Assembly: GCF_900206265.1 (NCBI RefSeq)
Contig: NZ_LT907782.1
Coordinates: 2,170,001 to 2,234,000, forward strand
Reading direction: 5' to 3'
Length of the DNA: 64,000 bases
DNA from: Nitrosomonas ureae
GTDB lineage: Bacteria; Pseudomonadota; Gammaproteobacteria; Burkholderiales; Nitrosomonadaceae
Both the position numbers and the translations under genes were made by a program. The notes under the pieces are model-generated. The model worked only from the letters and a program-made list of their open reading frames with translations. It was not told where the DNA came from and ran no database searches. Below, one piece after another: positions 48,346 through 58,595 of this stretch; the first letter of the stretch is position 1; each line of letters begins with the position of its first letter.

Positions 48346-49449
48346 TCAGTAGACGGCGATTGTATTGCCATCCCGTGTTAATAGTTGCATTAGCTTAGGG
48401 TTTATAAAAAGCTTTTCGCGCCCGATGGTTCTTTCCTCAAGCACACCGATGTCTACCAGTTGTTTGAGATAGCGCGAAGCGGCTTGACGTCCAGCAATGT
48501 TTTTTTCAACTAAGTTCTGAATGCGGCAGTATGGCAGATCGAAGATCAGATCGACTAGCTCGCGGCTGTAGATTTTCGGTGCTTTCTGCTTCACATAATC
48601 AATTGTGAACTCTGAGAGAGCACGGATTGCGGCAATCTTGGCGGTGGTCCAGCGTGCCGTGTCCTCAATGCCTTGTAGTAAAAAGACAATCCACGATTCC
48701 CAAACTTGGTTACGCGTGATATCGAGCAGCAGGCGGTAATACTCGGTTTTGTTCTTGATGATGTAGCGGCTAAGGTAAAGAATCGGCAGTGTCAATAAAT
48801 CTTCCTGGATCAGAAACAGGCTATTCAGCACGCGCCCAGTGCGGCCATTGCCATCGGTAAACGGGTGGATTGCTTCGAATTGGTAATGCCCGGCCGCCAT
48901 GCGGATTAGCGGGTCGATCTCGCGTGCTTCGTGCAGATAGCGTTCCCAGTTGGCCAATTTGGTACGCAGCAGGTTTTCTCCGACGGGAGGTGTATAAATC
49001 ACTTCACCCGTGGCTTGATTGGCCAGCGCTGTTCCCGATACACGCCGCACTTGCATGTCCATGCCCTTGATACGGGTACATACTTGTTCTGCGGTGCGGG
49101 TGTTCAACGGGTGTTGCTTTAATGCTTGAAATCCTTCCAGCAGTGCACTGCTATAGCGCAGGGCTTCGCGTGTCGCTGGGTCGGCATACTCGTTTGCGCT
49201 TTGAAACTGAAACAGCCGGTCTGTTGTGGTGACGATGTTCTCGATTTCCGAGCTGGCTTGCGCTTCAAGTAGCGGCAGGGCGTTGATCAAAACGCCCTGA
49301 TTAGGAATGAGTTCAGCAGCTTGTTTGAGTTCTGCCAGTGCCGCCCGGGCAGCGATACACTGCTTCAGCACCGCGCGTGTTTCCAGCTCGGTTGCGGGAG
49401 GCAACAGCGGTAGGTCGTTGTAAGGTTGATCTGGACGCCAGGCAGTCAT
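48346..49449 (-). CDS. Fic-domain AMP-transferase family protein, class II
   Basis: A 367-aa Fic protein. The active-site motif [12 protein letters not shown] is complete at residues 195-206 (His195 base, GNGR anion loop). The inhibitory helix S66-x3-E70-N71 precedes the Fic domain, which makes it a class II enzyme held inactive by its own Glu. The C-terminal part ([19 protein letters not shown]) looks like a winged helix. Fic proteins add AMP or other groups to target proteins. A 12-base inverted repeat lies 67-99 bases upstream of the start. Confidence 0.93.
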   Translation of the reverse strand: MTAWRPDQPYNDLPLLPPATELETRAVLKQCIAARAALAELKQAAELIPNQGVLINALPLLEAQASSEIENIVTTTDRLFQFQSANEYADPATREALRYSSALLEGFQALKQHPLNTRTAEQVCTRIKGMDMQVRRVSGTALANQATGEVIYTPPVGENLLRTKLANWERYLHEAREIDPLIRMAAGHYQFEAIHPFTDGNGRTGRVLNSLFLIQEDLLTLPILYLSRYIIKNKTEYYRLLLDITRNQVWESWIVFLLQGIEDTARWTTAKIAAIRALSEFTIDYVKQKAPKIYSRELVDLIFDLPYCRIQNLVEKNIAGRQAASRYLKQLVDIGVLEERTIGREKLFINPKLMQLLTRDGNTIAVY

Positions 49450-49515
49450 GGTTTAATTTTTGCATTTTTGCGACACGTCCTCAGTTTATGTCGTTCACAG
49501 CGACAGGTCAACTCA

Positions 49516-49548
49516 ATATGTCGCAAATTTCATGTTTTTGCGACATAT
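49516..49548. promoter_or_regulatory. Palindromic operator-like site upstream of fic
   Basis: ATATGTCGCAAA and its exact complement are separated by nine bases. Two further TGCGACA/TGTCG half-sites lie nearer the Fic start (about 49466-49505). The cluster lies between ychF and fic and does not end in a T tract, so an operator is more likely than a terminator. The winged helix of Fic itself is one candidate reader. Confidence 0.6.
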
Positions 49549-49551
49549 CAA

Positions 49552-50643
49552 TTAAACATTGAAACGGAAATGCATCACATCGCCATCCTTGACGACATAT
49601 TCCTTGCCTTCGAGGCGCATTTTTCCGGCTTCCTTGGCGCCTTGTTCGCCGTTGTAGGCAATGAAATCCTCATAACTGGTTACTTCGGCGCGGATGAAGC
49701 CTTTTTCAAAGTCAGTATGGATGACTCCGGCTGCTTGCGGGGCGGTGTCGCCTTTGTGGATGGTCCAGGCGCGGACTTCTTTGACGCCGGCGGTAAAATA
49801 CGTTTGCAATCCGAGCAGTTCATAACCCGCGCGCACCAGCCGATTGAGACCGGGTTCTTCGAGGTTCAGGTCGGCTAAGAAGATTTGCTTGTCTTCATCG
49901 GACAGTTCCGCGATTTCCGCTTCGAGCGCGGCGCAGATGGCAACGACCGGCGCGCCTTCCTGGGCGGCATATTCTTGCACGCGGGTGAGCAACGGATTGT
50001 TTTCAAAGCCGTGATCGTCGACATTGGCGACGTAAATCGCCGGTTTGGCGGTCAATAAACACAGCGGTTGCACTAAGAGTTTTTGCTCTTTATCCAGATC
50101 CAGCGTTCTGGCGGGTTTGCCCTGGTTCAGATGCGCTTGCATCGTTTCGAGTAAAGCGCACAGTTTGATGGCGTCTTTATTGCCGGATTTTGCGACCTTG
50201 GATTCGCGCTGAATAGCTTTTTCCACAGTGGCGAGATCAGCCAGAGACAGTTCGGTTTGAATCACCTCGATATCGGAGATCGGATCGACCTTGCCGGCGA
50301 CGTGCACGACATTGTCATCGCTGAAGCAGCGCACCATGTTGACGATGCCGTCGGTCTCACGGATGTTGGCGAGGAATTTGTTGCCCAGTCCTTCACCTTT
50401 GGACGCGCCCGCGACCAATCCGGCGATATCAACAAATTCGACGATGGCCGGTTGCACTTTTTGCGGCTTGACGATGTCGCTGAGTTTTTGCAGGCGCGGG
50501 TCGGGCACTTCGACGATGCCGACATTCGGATCGATGGTGCAAAAAGGATAATTTTCCGCGGCGATGCCCGCTTTGGTCAACGCATTGAACAAGGTGGATT
50601 TGCCGACATTGGGTAGGCCTACGATTCCGCATTTCAGACTCAT
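49552..50643 (-). CDS. ychF: Ribosome-binding ATPase YchF
   Basis: Obg-family P-loop protein that prefers ATP, 363 aa. [14 protein letters not shown] at residues 9-22 is the P-loop; [21 protein letters not shown] is the G3/switch region, here broken across residues about 64-84. The C-terminal TGS domain ends [17 protein letters not shown]. It is linked to oxidative stress response and translation. First core gene to the right of the accessory block. Confidence 0.96.
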   Translation of the reverse strand: MSLKCGIVGLPNVGKSTLFNALTKAGIAAENYPFCTIDPNVGIVEVPDPRLQKLSDIVKPQKVQPAIVEFVDIAGLVAGASKGEGLGNKFLANIRETDGIVNMVRCFSDDNVVHVAGKVDPISDIEVIQTELSLADLATVEKAIQRESKVAKSGNKDAIKLCALLETMQAHLNQGKPARTLDLDKEQKLLVQPLCLLTAKPAIYVANVDDHGFENNPLLTRVQEYAAQEGAPVVAICAALEAEIAELSDEDKQIFLADLNLEEPGLNRLVRAGYELLGLQTYFTAGVKEVRAWTIHKGDTAPQAAGVIHTDFEKGFIRAEVTSYEDFIAYNGEQGAKEAGKMRLEGKEYVVKDGDVMHFRFNV

Positions 50644-50699
50644 GACCGGTTTCTCATTAAAAAGAGTTAAATAACAATGTTATGAATTATTGCTGGAAA

Positions 50700-51269
50700 T
50701 TATGCTTTAGTGTGCAGTCTCAGCATTGCCGCTTCGCACGCGCCTTGCGCGATAAGCGGCCAGACTTCCAGGCTTTTTTGAATAGCTTCATCAATCAACG
50801 GCGCTTCTTCTTTTCTCGGCGGGTGTAACACGTAACCGACCACCGCGTTGCGATCGCCCGGATGACCGATACCGATGCGCAGCCGCCAGAAATCCTGCGT
50901 GCCCAGTCTTGCCGCGATATCCTTGAGGCCGTTGTGTCCGCCTAAACCGCCGCCTTTTTTTAGCTTGGCAATACCGGGCGGTAAATCCAGTTCATCATGC
51001 ACCACGATGATTTCATCCGGCAGGATTTTATAAAACTGGCACAGTGCGACAACTGCTTGACCGCTTCGATTCATAAAGGTTTGTGGCTCCAATAGCCACA
51101 AATCGATGTCATTCTGGCGTATCTGCGTACACAAACCATGAAACCGCACTTCCGCTTTCAGCGGAGCATGCAGCATTTGTGATAATCGATCCACCCACTC
51201 AAAACCGGCATTATGGCGTGTCCCCGCATATTCCCTGCCGGGGTTACCCAATCCAACGATAAGTTTCAT
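50700..51269 (-). CDS. pth: Peptidyl-tRNA hydrolase
   Basis: Releases tRNA from drop-off peptidyl-tRNA, 189 aa. Active-site residues N9 (GLGNPG) and H19 (TRHNAGF) are present, as is VVHDELDLPPG near residue 95. It follows rplY, the usual neighbour. Normal length. Confidence 0.97.
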   Translation of the reverse strand: MKLIVGLGNPGREYAGTRHNAGFEWVDRLSQMLHAPLKAEVRFHGLCTQIRQNDIDLWLLEPQTFMNRSGQAVVALCQFYKILPDEIIVVHDELDLPPGIAKLKKGGGLGGHNGLKDIAARLGTQDFWRLRIGIGHPGDRNAVVGYVLHPPRKEEAPLIDEAIQKSLEVWPLIAQGACEAAMLRLHTKA

Positions 51270-51331
51270 GAAATGATGTCAAGCTGCAGTGTGTGTTAAT
51301 CCGATTGCTGAAAGTGGATTCAAAAATAAGA

Positions 51332-51363
51332 ATCTGCCGGTATGTCGCTTAATTCCGGCAGAT
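51332..51363 (-). terminator. Rho-independent terminator after rplY
   Basis: A nine-base perfect stem (ATCTGCCGG and CCGGCAGAT) with a 14-base loop; on the minus strand it is followed by TCTTATTTTTG. It lies 48 bases after the rplY stop and before pth. Confidence 0.7.
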
Positions 51364-51410
51364 GAGTCACGTTCCCAGCAGATCAGCCTGGGGCTTGTCT
51401 TTGCTGGAGA

Positions 51411-52031
51411 CTATGATTTCTCGGCGCTTGCTGTCTCACCGGCAGCTTCTTCAGACAGTACCGATCTTGGGATCACGATCGTTGCTACAGGTAAATCGTC
51501 ACCTTTGGCCAATGCAACAGTCTCCACGTCTTTAGGCAAAACCAGATCGCTCAAGTGAAGGGTATGTCCAGCGGTAAGTTCTGCCAAATCGACAGAAATA
51601 AATTCAGGTAAATTACCAGGAAGACAGGTGATATCCACTTCGGTCAGGATATGCGTAACAATTCCGCCGGAGGTTTTTACGCCCGGTGAAATTTCTGCAT
51701 TGATAAAGTGCAGTGGAACCTTCATGTGTATTTTCTTGTTCTTGTCGACTCTCTGAAAATCCACATGCAGTACCTGTTTTTTGAAAGGATGCATTTGCAC
51801 ATCACGCAATAATACGGGTTCTTTTTTCCCCGCAACGCTTAACGTAAGAATGGATGCATGAAATGCTTCCAGCTTGAGCTTATGAAACAGATCATTATGA
51901 TCCATCTCGATGGATTGCGCTGCCTGATCGCCACCATAAATGACTGCTGGCACCTTGCCAGAACCACGCAGGCGGCGGCTCGCACCCTTTCCCTGCAATG
52001 TGCGTTTGTCGGCACTGATTTCTATTTTCAT
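51411..52031 (-). CDS. rplY: 50S ribosomal protein L25, Ctc form
   Basis: 5S rRNA-binding protein of the large subunit, 206 aa. The N-terminal L25 domain ([20 protein letters not shown]) is followed by the TL5/Ctc C-terminal domain (VHLSDLV-type strands around [11 protein letters not shown]), so this is the long form. It is downstream of prs. Confidence 0.96.
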   Translation of the reverse strand: MKIEISADKRTLQGKGASRRLRGSGKVPAVIYGGDQAAQSIEMDHNDLFHKLKLEAFHASILTLSVAGKKEPVLLRDVQMHPFKKQVLHVDFQRVDKNKKIHMKVPLHFINAEISPGVKTSGGIVTHILTEVDITCLPGNLPEFISVDLAELTAGHTLHLSDLVLPKDVETVALAKGDDLPVATIVIPRSVLSEEAAGETASAEKS

Positions 52032-52090
52032 CTTTACTGCTCCATGTTGATGGCTTGTTCGCGACCAAACAAGCCGGTTAAAAAATCGGT

Positions 52091-53041
52091 TTATTCCATA
52101 AATAACGAGCTCAACGAGCTTTCATTGCTGATGCGCAGCATAGTTTCCGCCAGCAGATTGGCAATGCTTAACTGACAAATGCGATCACAGGCCATTGCAT
52201 CGTTGCGCAGCGGTATCGTATCCGTGACCACCAATTTATCCAAGGCCGAGTTTTGAATGCGCTCCACCGCACTACCTGACAGAACGGCATGGGTCGAATA
52301 GGCCAGCACTGTTCGCGCACCGTGTTCTTTTAATGCTTTCGCCGCTTCGCACAACGTATTTGCAGTATCTACCAGATCATCGATGATGACACAGGTGCGA
52401 TCCTTGACTTCTCCAATGATATTCATTACTTTCGCTTCGTTGGGTTTAGGGCGCCGTTTATCGATAATGGCCAAATCACATTCCAAACGTTTGGCCAAGT
52501 GCCTGGCGCGCACTACTCCACCCACATCCGGTGAGACCACGATCAGATTCTGATAATTGTGTTTCCAAATGTCTCCCAGCAAAATGGGCATGCCATATAT
52601 ATTGTCAACAGGGATGTCAAAAAAACCCTGGATTTGATCCGAGTGCAGATCCATAGTCAATAACCGGTCAACGCCAACAGTAGTCAGCATATTGGCTACC
52701 ACTTTGGCAGTGATCGCCACGCGTACCGAGCGGGGTCTTCTATCTTGCCGTGCGTAACCAAAATACGGGATTGCAGCAGTAATACGACTTGCAGACGCAC
52801 GTTTTAAGGCATCGACCATCACCAATATTTCCATCAAACTGTCATTGGTTGGTGCGCAGGTCGATTGCAGCACAAAAACATCCTTTCCACGCACATTCTC
52901 GAGGATTTCCACCATGATTTCACCATCACTGAAACGCCCCACATTTGCTCGTCCCAGGTGAATGTTAAGATGCTTCACAACATCCTGGGCCAATTTAGGG
53001 TGCGCGGTGCCGGTAAAAACCATCAAACTGTCATAAGACAT
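52091..53041 (-). CDS. prs: Ribose-phosphate pyrophosphokinase
   Basis: Makes PRPP from ribose 5-phosphate and ATP, 316 aa. The signature for PRPP synthase lies around [17 protein letters not shown], the ATP loop around [12 protein letters not shown], and the PRPP loop is [14 protein letters not shown]. It is upstream of rplY and next to tRNA-Gln. Confidence 0.97.
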   Translation of the reverse strand: MSYDSLMVFTGTAHPKLAQDVVKHLNIHLGRANVGRFSDGEIMVEILENVRGKDVFVLQSTCAPTNDSLMEILVMVDALKRASASRITAAIPYFGYARQDRRPRSVRVAITAKVVANMLTTVGVDRLLTMDLHSDQIQGFFDIPVDNIYGMPILLGDIWKHNYQNLIVVSPDVGGVVRARHLAKRLECDLAIIDKRRPKPNEAKVMNIIGEVKDRTCVIIDDLVDTANTLCEAAKALKEHGARTVLAYSTHAVLSGSAVERIQNSALDKLVVTDTIPLRNDAMACDRICQLSIANLLAETMLRISNESSLSSLFME

Positions 53042-53180
53042 GTTTTTTCTTCGTTCTTTGAGCTAATTAGCTGGAAAAGGGAACACTGATTTATTTTGTC
53101 AAACGAGCTACTTTCAACGATCCATTGTCAGATTTGACTATTGTTGTTATATGTTAAAAATCACTGAAATTTATACAAAC

Positions 53181-53255
53181 TGGCAGGGGAGGTAGGGATC
53201 GAACCTACGAATGCCGGAATCAAAATCCGGTGCCTTACCACTTGGCGACTCCCCT
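53181..53255 (-). tRNA. tRNA-Gln (UUG)
   Basis: A complete cloverleaf on the minus strand. Acceptor AGGGGAG pairs with CTCCCCT, followed by G and an encoded CCA. The anticodon loop is TTTTGAT with anticodon TTG, and the T arm has GTAGG/CCTAC around TTCGATC. It lies between prs and ispE, a conserved betaproteobacterial position. Confidence 0.95.
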
Positions 53256-53261
53256 ATATCT

Positions 53262-54101
53262 TTATTTTATTGTCTGTTGCAACGGATGGTAGTCCAGTCC
53301 TCTTGCCATAAAGCCTGTCATACTATCAGGAATGCATTCGAAAACCGCCTGTGCTTCCATTTCAGATGCAAACTCAGCAAAAACGCAAGCACCTGATCCA
53401 CTCATCGCCGTTATTGTAGTATTTTCTTGCTGCTTTAGCCACCCCAAACAACGCGCAACTTCCGGGTATAGCCGACAAACCACTTGCTCCAGGTCATTAT
53501 GGCCTTGCCAGACAGAAAAGGGCGGTATTTTGATAGGAATTGTGTTGCGTGTCAATTCCTTACTCGTGAAAATTTCGGCGGTTGATACGTGTACAGGCGG
53601 TATCAGAACGACATACCAAGCAGGCGGTAATTTAATCGCGGTCAATTTCTCACCGATTCCCTCGGCGAAAGCATTTTCCCCAAAAATAAATACCGGAACA
53701 TCGGCACCTAGCTGCAGCCCTAATTCGAGCAATTGTTGTTTGCTTAAATTAATCTTCCACAAATGATTTAATGCTAGCAGTGTAGTGGCCGCATCCGAGC
53801 TCCCGCCACCCAGACCACCACCCATGGGGATTTGCTTTTGCAGAAAGATGTCAATGCCTTGCGTGGTTGCGGTTTTTTGTTGCAGCAGCCGGGCAGCGCG
53901 TACGCATAGATCTTTTTCTTCCGGTACGCCGGCAATCGGAGTATGGAGTTTGATGATGCCGTCCGAGCGTAATGCGAAACTGATCTGATCAGAAAAATCT
54001 ATAAACCGGAAAACGGTTTGCAATAAATGATAGCCATCCTGTCTGCGGCCAACGACATGTAAAAAAAGATTCAGCTTGGCAGGGGCAGAAAACGTATGCA
54101 T
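53262..54101 (-). CDS. ispE: CDP-methylerythritol kinase IspE
   Basis: Phosphorylates CDP-ME in the MEP isoprenoid pathway, 279 aa. GHMP kinase motifs are visible: PAKLNLFLHVVGRRQDGYH at the start and the ATP loop PMGGGLGGGSSDAATTLLAL near residue 90. The third motif is SGSGACVFAEF. It works in the same pathway as dxr in this window. Confidence 0.96.
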   Translation of the reverse strand: MHTFSAPAKLNLFLHVVGRRQDGYHLLQTVFRFIDFSDQISFALRSDGIIKLHTPIAGVPEEKDLCVRAARLLQQKTATTQGIDIFLQKQIPMGGGLGGGSSDAATTLLALNHLWKINLSKQQLLELGLQLGADVPVFIFGENAFAEGIGEKLTAIKLPPAWYVVLIPPVHVSTAEIFTSKELTRNTIPIKIPPFSVWQGHNDLEQVVCRLYPEVARCLGWLKQQENTTITAMSGSGACVFAEFASEMEAQAVFECIPDSMTGFMARGLDYHPLQQTIK

Positions 54102-54137
54102 GAATAATGATAGGACAGTTATGTTTTAACGAGAAAA

Positions 54138-54845
54138 TTACTCGATGTTCCAATTGTCTACTATCAACCGGATTCTCAGGTTGTCATAGAACAAATTGAT
54201 TACGCGGGGGAGCATTGGGGAATTCGATCGAGCTGGAGTGAAGCTACTATAATGAATATGCCACCCATCTTGACGGATGGCGATAACTTGATCCGTTCTA
54301 TCCAGATCTTTTTCGGCCGCAGTGAGTGGCGCATGCGTTCCCTGGATCCAGTACTGCAAACCGTCAAGTGGCATGCGCCAGCCCAAAATTTGCTCAGTCA
54401 GACTTTCCACATCGGTGGCATAAAACGCCTCAAGCTTTGAGGTAATTAAGCGTACACCTTCGCTGTCTTTCGTGATTTCCGCGACTGCCTGACCTAACGG
54501 TGTGAATAGTAAGATTTCATCGCTGGCAGTCATATGCTGCCAGCGAAAGTTACCCGAAAAGCTTTGGCTCTTGTCTTGAACGGATATTCTGCCCACGATA
54601 TTGAAATCACTGGCGGAAATATTCGGAATATTGGCAGCAAGCGGCTCGGTGAAAATAGTTGTCGCAATTGCGTCCGATGGAGGTTGAGTCGGTAATGTTC
54701 TGCAGCCGGGAAGGAACAGAATGAAACAGCTTATCAAAAATCCCAGAATAACACTCAGTTGATGCGCTCTGATCCGGCTTGCGGGTAATTTAGAATTTCC
54801 AGAAATAATGCAAAAATTAATCAATTTCAATTCATTAATTACCAA
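54138..54845 (-). CDS. lolB: Outer-membrane lipoprotein receptor LolB
   Basis: Receives lipoproteins from LolA at the outer membrane, 235 aa. A long N-terminal segment ends in the lipobox FLPGC, so the lipidated Cys is about residue 48. The mature domain has the LolB pattern (VGRISVQDKSQSFSGNFRWQH). The start is uncertain: the first ATG gives an unusually long signal region. It is followed by ispE as usual. Confidence 0.85.
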   Translation of the reverse strand: MVINELKLINFCIISGNSKLPASRIRAHQLSVILGFLISCFILFLPGCRTLPTQPPSDAIATTIFTEPLAANIPNISASDFNIVGRISVQDKSQSFSGNFRWQHMTASDEILLFTPLGQAVAEITKDSEGVRLITSKLEAFYATDVESLTEQILGWRMPLDGLQYWIQGTHAPLTAAEKDLDRTDQVIAIRQDGWHIHYSSFTPARSNSPMLPRVINLFYDNLRIRLIVDNWNIE

Positions 54846-54869
54846 TACGCAAGAAATGCATAGGAGGTT

Positions 54870-55148
54870 TTAATTATTTATGGTTTTATTGGTTTGGTGA
54901 TAATCGGGCAGAACAATATTCAGTTCCAGTGTTTCTTGATTCTCGTCTTGTTCGAAATTAACGGAGATTGCGTCCTGATCCACATTAACATATTTGCGGA
55001 TAACGTCTAGAAGCTCTTTCTGCAATTGCGGTAAATAAGACGGTTGATTGCGATAAGTGCGTTCATGCGCGACAAGAATTTGTAATCTTTCTTTGGCAAG
55101 CGATGCGGTCTTGGGTTTGGATGATCTGAAATAGTCCAGTAAGCTCAT
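54870..55148 (-). CDS. minE: Cell division topological factor MinE
   Basis: Stimulates MinD ATPase and gives the Min oscillation, 92 aa. The membrane/MinD-binding part is SLLDYFRSSKPKTASLAKERLQIL; the second half is the topological specificity domain (IRKYVNVDQDAISVNF). The start overlaps minD by four bases. Confidence 0.95.
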   Translation of the reverse strand: MSLLDYFRSSKPKTASLAKERLQILVAHERTYRNQPSYLPQLQKELLDVIRKYVNVDQDAISVNFEQDENQETLELNIVLPDYHQTNKTINN

Positions 55149-55957
55149 TTTCTTCCTCCGAAAAGCCTCCTGAGAAACCCTTGCTTACCATCAATAAATC
55201 GATGTGGCAGTGTTTCTCCTAAATAACGTGCGACGACATCGGCATAAGCCTGACCTGCCTCGCTTTTTTCGTCCAGAATGACTGGTATGCCCGCATTGGA
55301 TGCGGATAAGACAGATTTTGACTCAGGAATAATGCCTAACAACTCAAGAGACAAGATTTCCTGCACATCTTCCAGGCTCAGCATTTCACCCAATCTTACC
55401 CGGTCGGCATCATATCGGGTTAACAATAAATATTCCTTGATGGGTTCTTCATTTCTTTCAGCGCGGCGTGATTTGCTCGACAGAATACCCAACATGCGAT
55501 CGGAATCCCGAACGGAAGAAATTTCCGGGTTAGTTACGACAAACGCGTCATCGGCAAAATAAAGCGCTAAATTGGCACCTTTTTCGATACCCGCGGGCGA
55601 ATCACAAACAATATATTGGAAATCCTTGGATAATTCATCCAGTACTTTGCCCACGCCTTCATGGGTCAGTGCATCTTTATCCCGTGTTTGCGAAGCAGGC
55701 AGGATATAGAGAAGATTGCAATTTTTGTCACGGATAAGTGCTTGATTGAGACTGGCTTCTCCATTGATAACGTTAATAAAGTCATAAACAACCCGACGCT
55801 CGCAGCCGAGAATTAAATCCAGATTCCGCAAACCCACATCAAAATCAATTACCGCTGTTTTATGGCCTTTTTTCGCCAGTCCCATGGCAATTGCTGCGCT
55901 TGTTGTTGTTTTTCCAACGCCACCCTTGCCCGACGTCACGACTATAATTCTTGCCAA
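55145..55957 (-). CDS. minD: Septum site-determining ATPase MinD
   Basis: Membrane-bound ATPase of the division site system, 270 aa. The deviant Walker A is VTSGKGGVGKTTTSAA at residues 7-22, and CDSPAGIEKGA is the switch region near residue 118. The C-terminal amphipathic helix (FLRRLFGG) anchors it in the membrane. It lies between minC and minE. Confidence 0.97.
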   Translation of the reverse strand: MARIIVVTSGKGGVGKTTTSAAIAMGLAKKGHKTAVIDFDVGLRNLDLILGCERRVVYDFINVINGEASLNQALIRDKNCNLLYILPASQTRDKDALTHEGVGKVLDELSKDFQYIVCDSPAGIEKGANLALYFADDAFVVTNPEISSVRDSDRMLGILSSKSRRAERNEEPIKEYLLLTRYDADRVRLGEMLSLEDVQEILSLELLGIIPESKSVLSASNAGIPVILDEKSEAGQAYADVVARYLGETLPHRFIDGKQGFLRRLFGGRK

Positions 55958-55981
55958 TTGAGCCTCCTTTGCTATTTGGTT

Positions 55982-56749
55982 TTAAGCAATCTCTTTAATG
56001 ATCAACGCATGATTCTGTAAATACACTTGTACCGGACTGTCGTATGTTTGCTTATTTAAATCTTCACTGGTTTTATAATCTCCCGCAATAGAGATAAGCT
56101 CTGCCTGCAAATCGAAGCAAAATATTCTAGCGGCTGTATTGCCGTGTACACCTGCCAGGGCGCGGCCTCGCAAGGTATTATAGACGTGTATGTTACCTTC
56201 GGCCATAATTTCAGCGCCTGCGCTGACTTGAGATAAGATGATTAAATCCCCGGACGAATAGACGCGCTGCCCGGAGCGGATCGGCTGGGTAACCAATACT
56301 GTGGCCGCAGGTACGGGTGGAGTTGCAGCGGGTTGCACGGATTCCTTGACGATAGCTACTTCCGGTTGTGCGGGGGGCTGCTGGATGCTTTCCTGTTTTT
56401 GTGCTTCACCGATGATGATCGGGTTACCCAGCTCGCGTACCGTATCGATTGGAAGTGATAGAGCACGTGCTTGCTTATTTTGTTGTTCATTACCGCCACG
56501 AATTCCGACAGGAAAAAAACCGATTCTTTTCAATAGCTGCGCGATCTGAGCAAAATCCAAATCCAGATTCAATTTATTTAGCTCACGTAAATCGATAATC
56601 AAAGGCGAATCTTTGAAAAAATCCGGTGCCAGATTGATTTTCTCGTGCAGCATGTGCTCTATCGCAACCAAGTCATTCGTATAAAGAATAAGAATGGGTG
56701 AGAAAAAAGTACTGCTTTTAAATTCAAGAATTGGAGAAGTATTTAACAT
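55982..56749 (-). CDS. minC: Septum inhibitor MinC
   Basis: Blocks FtsZ assembly away from midcell, 255 aa. The N-terminal FtsZ-binding domain runs to about residue 100; a Pro/Ala/Val-rich linker (about 115-155) follows; the C-terminal beta-helix is IRSGQRVYSSGDLIILSQV, then GNIHVYNTLRGRALAGVHG, which binds MinD. First gene of minCDE. Confidence 0.94.
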   Translation of the reverse strand: MLNTSPILEFKSSTFFSPILILYTNDLVAIEHMLHEKINLAPDFFKDSPLIIDLRELNKLNLDLDFAQIAQLLKRIGFFPVGIRGGNEQQNKQARALSLPIDTVRELGNPIIIGEAQKQESIQQPPAQPEVAIVKESVQPAATPPVPAATVLVTQPIRSGQRVYSSGDLIILSQVSAGAEIMAEGNIHVYNTLRGRALAGVHGNTAARIFCFDLQAELISIAGDYKTSEDLNKQTYDSPVQVYLQNHALIIKEIA

Positions 56750-56858
56750 TTTTCAGAATGCATTGTAGCAGTATGAGGCCCGCATCGGGATTCATTCATT
56801 ATGTGATTAATGGCTTTTTTATCATGAGGTTGATTATAAGTCTTACGGATAAGGAAGA

Positions 56859-58595
56859 TCAGTCGATGACTTTCTTTTTGGTAAGGCGTTGTAATGTCTC
56901 AAGTAAAACTTCATTGCCCGGTTCTTTTTCTAAAGCGGATCGCCAAATATTTAGGGCATCGTTCTTAGCGCCTTGCATCCACAGCACTTCACCCAAATGT
57001 GCTGCGATTTCGGCATCCGGGCGGACGGAAAATGCCAAGTTCAGGTAATTTAACCCTTCTGTCAGGTTGCCCATGCGGTAGTACACCCACCCCAAACTAT
57101 CCATGATATAAGGATCCTCCGGGGCGAGCTCGACGGCTTTCCTTATCAGTTTAAGCGCTTCCGGTAGTTGAATGCCACGTTCAGCAAGGCTGTAACCTAA
57201 GGCATTGTAGGCATGAGCATTGTCAGGCTTGAGCTGTATCAGCTTGCGCAGATCCTGTTCGAGAATCTTAAATTTGCCGATTTTGTCTGCGGCCAGGGCA
57301 CGATCATAGAGCAGTTCCGGATAATCAGGCAGTTTCTTCAATCCTTCATCAAGCAGATCAAATACTTCCTGGTATGCTTTTGATTTGCGCAGAATCTGCG
57401 CTTCCGCCAAAATTAAATGAGCAGCTTGCTGATCATTGGCGGCCGGAAGTTTTTGTAGATGTTCACGCGCTTCTTTCAGATATCCTTTTGTTGCCAATAA
57501 ATCTGCATAACGTATCTGCGCGGGTAAATAACGCCCCCCGCTTTTGACCATCTGATACGCTTCCATCGCCATTTCAGGGCGATTCGTTTCCTCATAAATT
57601 TGGCCCAAATGAAAATGCACCGCATTGGTATCTTTGTATCCCAGACTAAGCGCTTTTTTAAAGCTCGTTTCGGTGACATCGAAATCACCCATTTCCGTCG
57701 CTAACAGCCCGGCAGCCAGCATGATTTCAGCATCATCCGAATTTTTGTCCATTAGCCATTGCAATTGTTCTCGCGCCAAATCAGCCTCGTTGCCACTTAT
57801 TAATACCCGAGTATACGCGATCCGTACTTCATTGCTTTCCGGGTATTTTTTTAGATAGTCGTGATAAAATTCGCTGGCATCGTCAATTGAGATACGCTGC
57901 AATATTCGTCCATTATGGATCGCGGCGATTTCCCAATCCGGGCGCAGCGCCAGTGCGCGTTGCATTTCGTCGGATGCCAGTTGATGTTGATTGGCAAACC
58001 ATGCTGCCTGAGAGATGGCGAAATGAACTTCCGGGAGTTCCTTATAAGGCTGGGATAATTGCTGTATCAACTGTAACGTTGCGGCCTTATCCGGATTCCG
58101 TGACAACAACTGATTAAGCTGCATAAATGCATTACCTAACCCTTCTTTTTCCGTGGCGAGCAATTTCTCAAGATGAGGCTGCGCTGCATCCAGCTTGCCA
58201 AGATTGACTAATAAGGCTGCGATGGTTTGACGGGCATCCACTGAATCCGGTTCAAGCTGAATCCACATCGTTGCCGCCTGTTCGGCGGCAAAAGTATTGC
58301 CCGCATGCAGGGAAATTTCTGTTGCACGCTTGGCAATCCGGGGGTCGCGCGTGGTTTTGGCCAGTTTGACATAGCGGTTTACCGCAACATCCAGGTTGCC
58401 ACGCTGTAATGCGGTTTCGCCGATCAGGAAATCAAATAAAATCGGGGCGGTTAATTCTTGCTTGGGTAAATTAGCCTGACTGACGTCTTCCTGCTCGTTG
58501 GATTCCTCCGTATTTTCTATTTCCTTGTTTGCAGGTATCTGCGCACAGGCAGTCAGTCCGGAGAGCAATAACACACATAGAAGTTTAAATTTCAT
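56859..58595 (-). CDS. TPR-repeat lipoprotein
   Basis: A 578-aa outer-membrane or periplasmic lipoprotein. Residues 1-17 form a lipobox signal (LSGLTAC, Cys17). The rest is about 12-14 tetratricopeptide repeats, for example DFLIGETALQRGNLDVAVNRYVK and, near the C-terminus, AYNALGYSLAERGIQLPEAL and IMDSLGWVYYRMGNLTEGLN. Such proteins assemble complexes or assist polysaccharide or OMP export. In many relatives this gene adjoins lolB; here minCDE lies between. The partner is not evident. Confidence 0.88.
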   Translation of the reverse strand: MKFKLLCVLLLSGLTACAQIPANKEIENTEESNEQEDVSQANLPKQELTAPILFDFLIGETALQRGNLDVAVNRYVKLAKTTRDPRIAKRATEISLHAGNTFAAEQAATMWIQLEPDSVDARQTIAALLVNLGKLDAAQPHLEKLLATEKEGLGNAFMQLNQLLSRNPDKAATLQLIQQLSQPYKELPEVHFAISQAAWFANQHQLASDEMQRALALRPDWEIAAIHNGRILQRISIDDASEFYHDYLKKYPESNEVRIAYTRVLISGNEADLAREQLQWLMDKNSDDAEIMLAAGLLATEMGDFDVTETSFKKALSLGYKDTNAVHFHLGQIYEETNRPEMAMEAYQMVKSGGRYLPAQIRYADLLATKGYLKEAREHLQKLPAANDQQAAHLILAEAQILRKSKAYQEVFDLLDEGLKKLPDYPELLYDRALAADKIGKFKILEQDLRKLIQLKPDNAHAYNALGYSLAERGIQLPEALKLIRKAVELAPEDPYIMDSLGWVYYRMGNLTEGLNYLNLAFSVRPDAEIAAHLGEVLWMQGAKNDALNIWRSALEKEPGNEVLLETLQRLTKKKVID

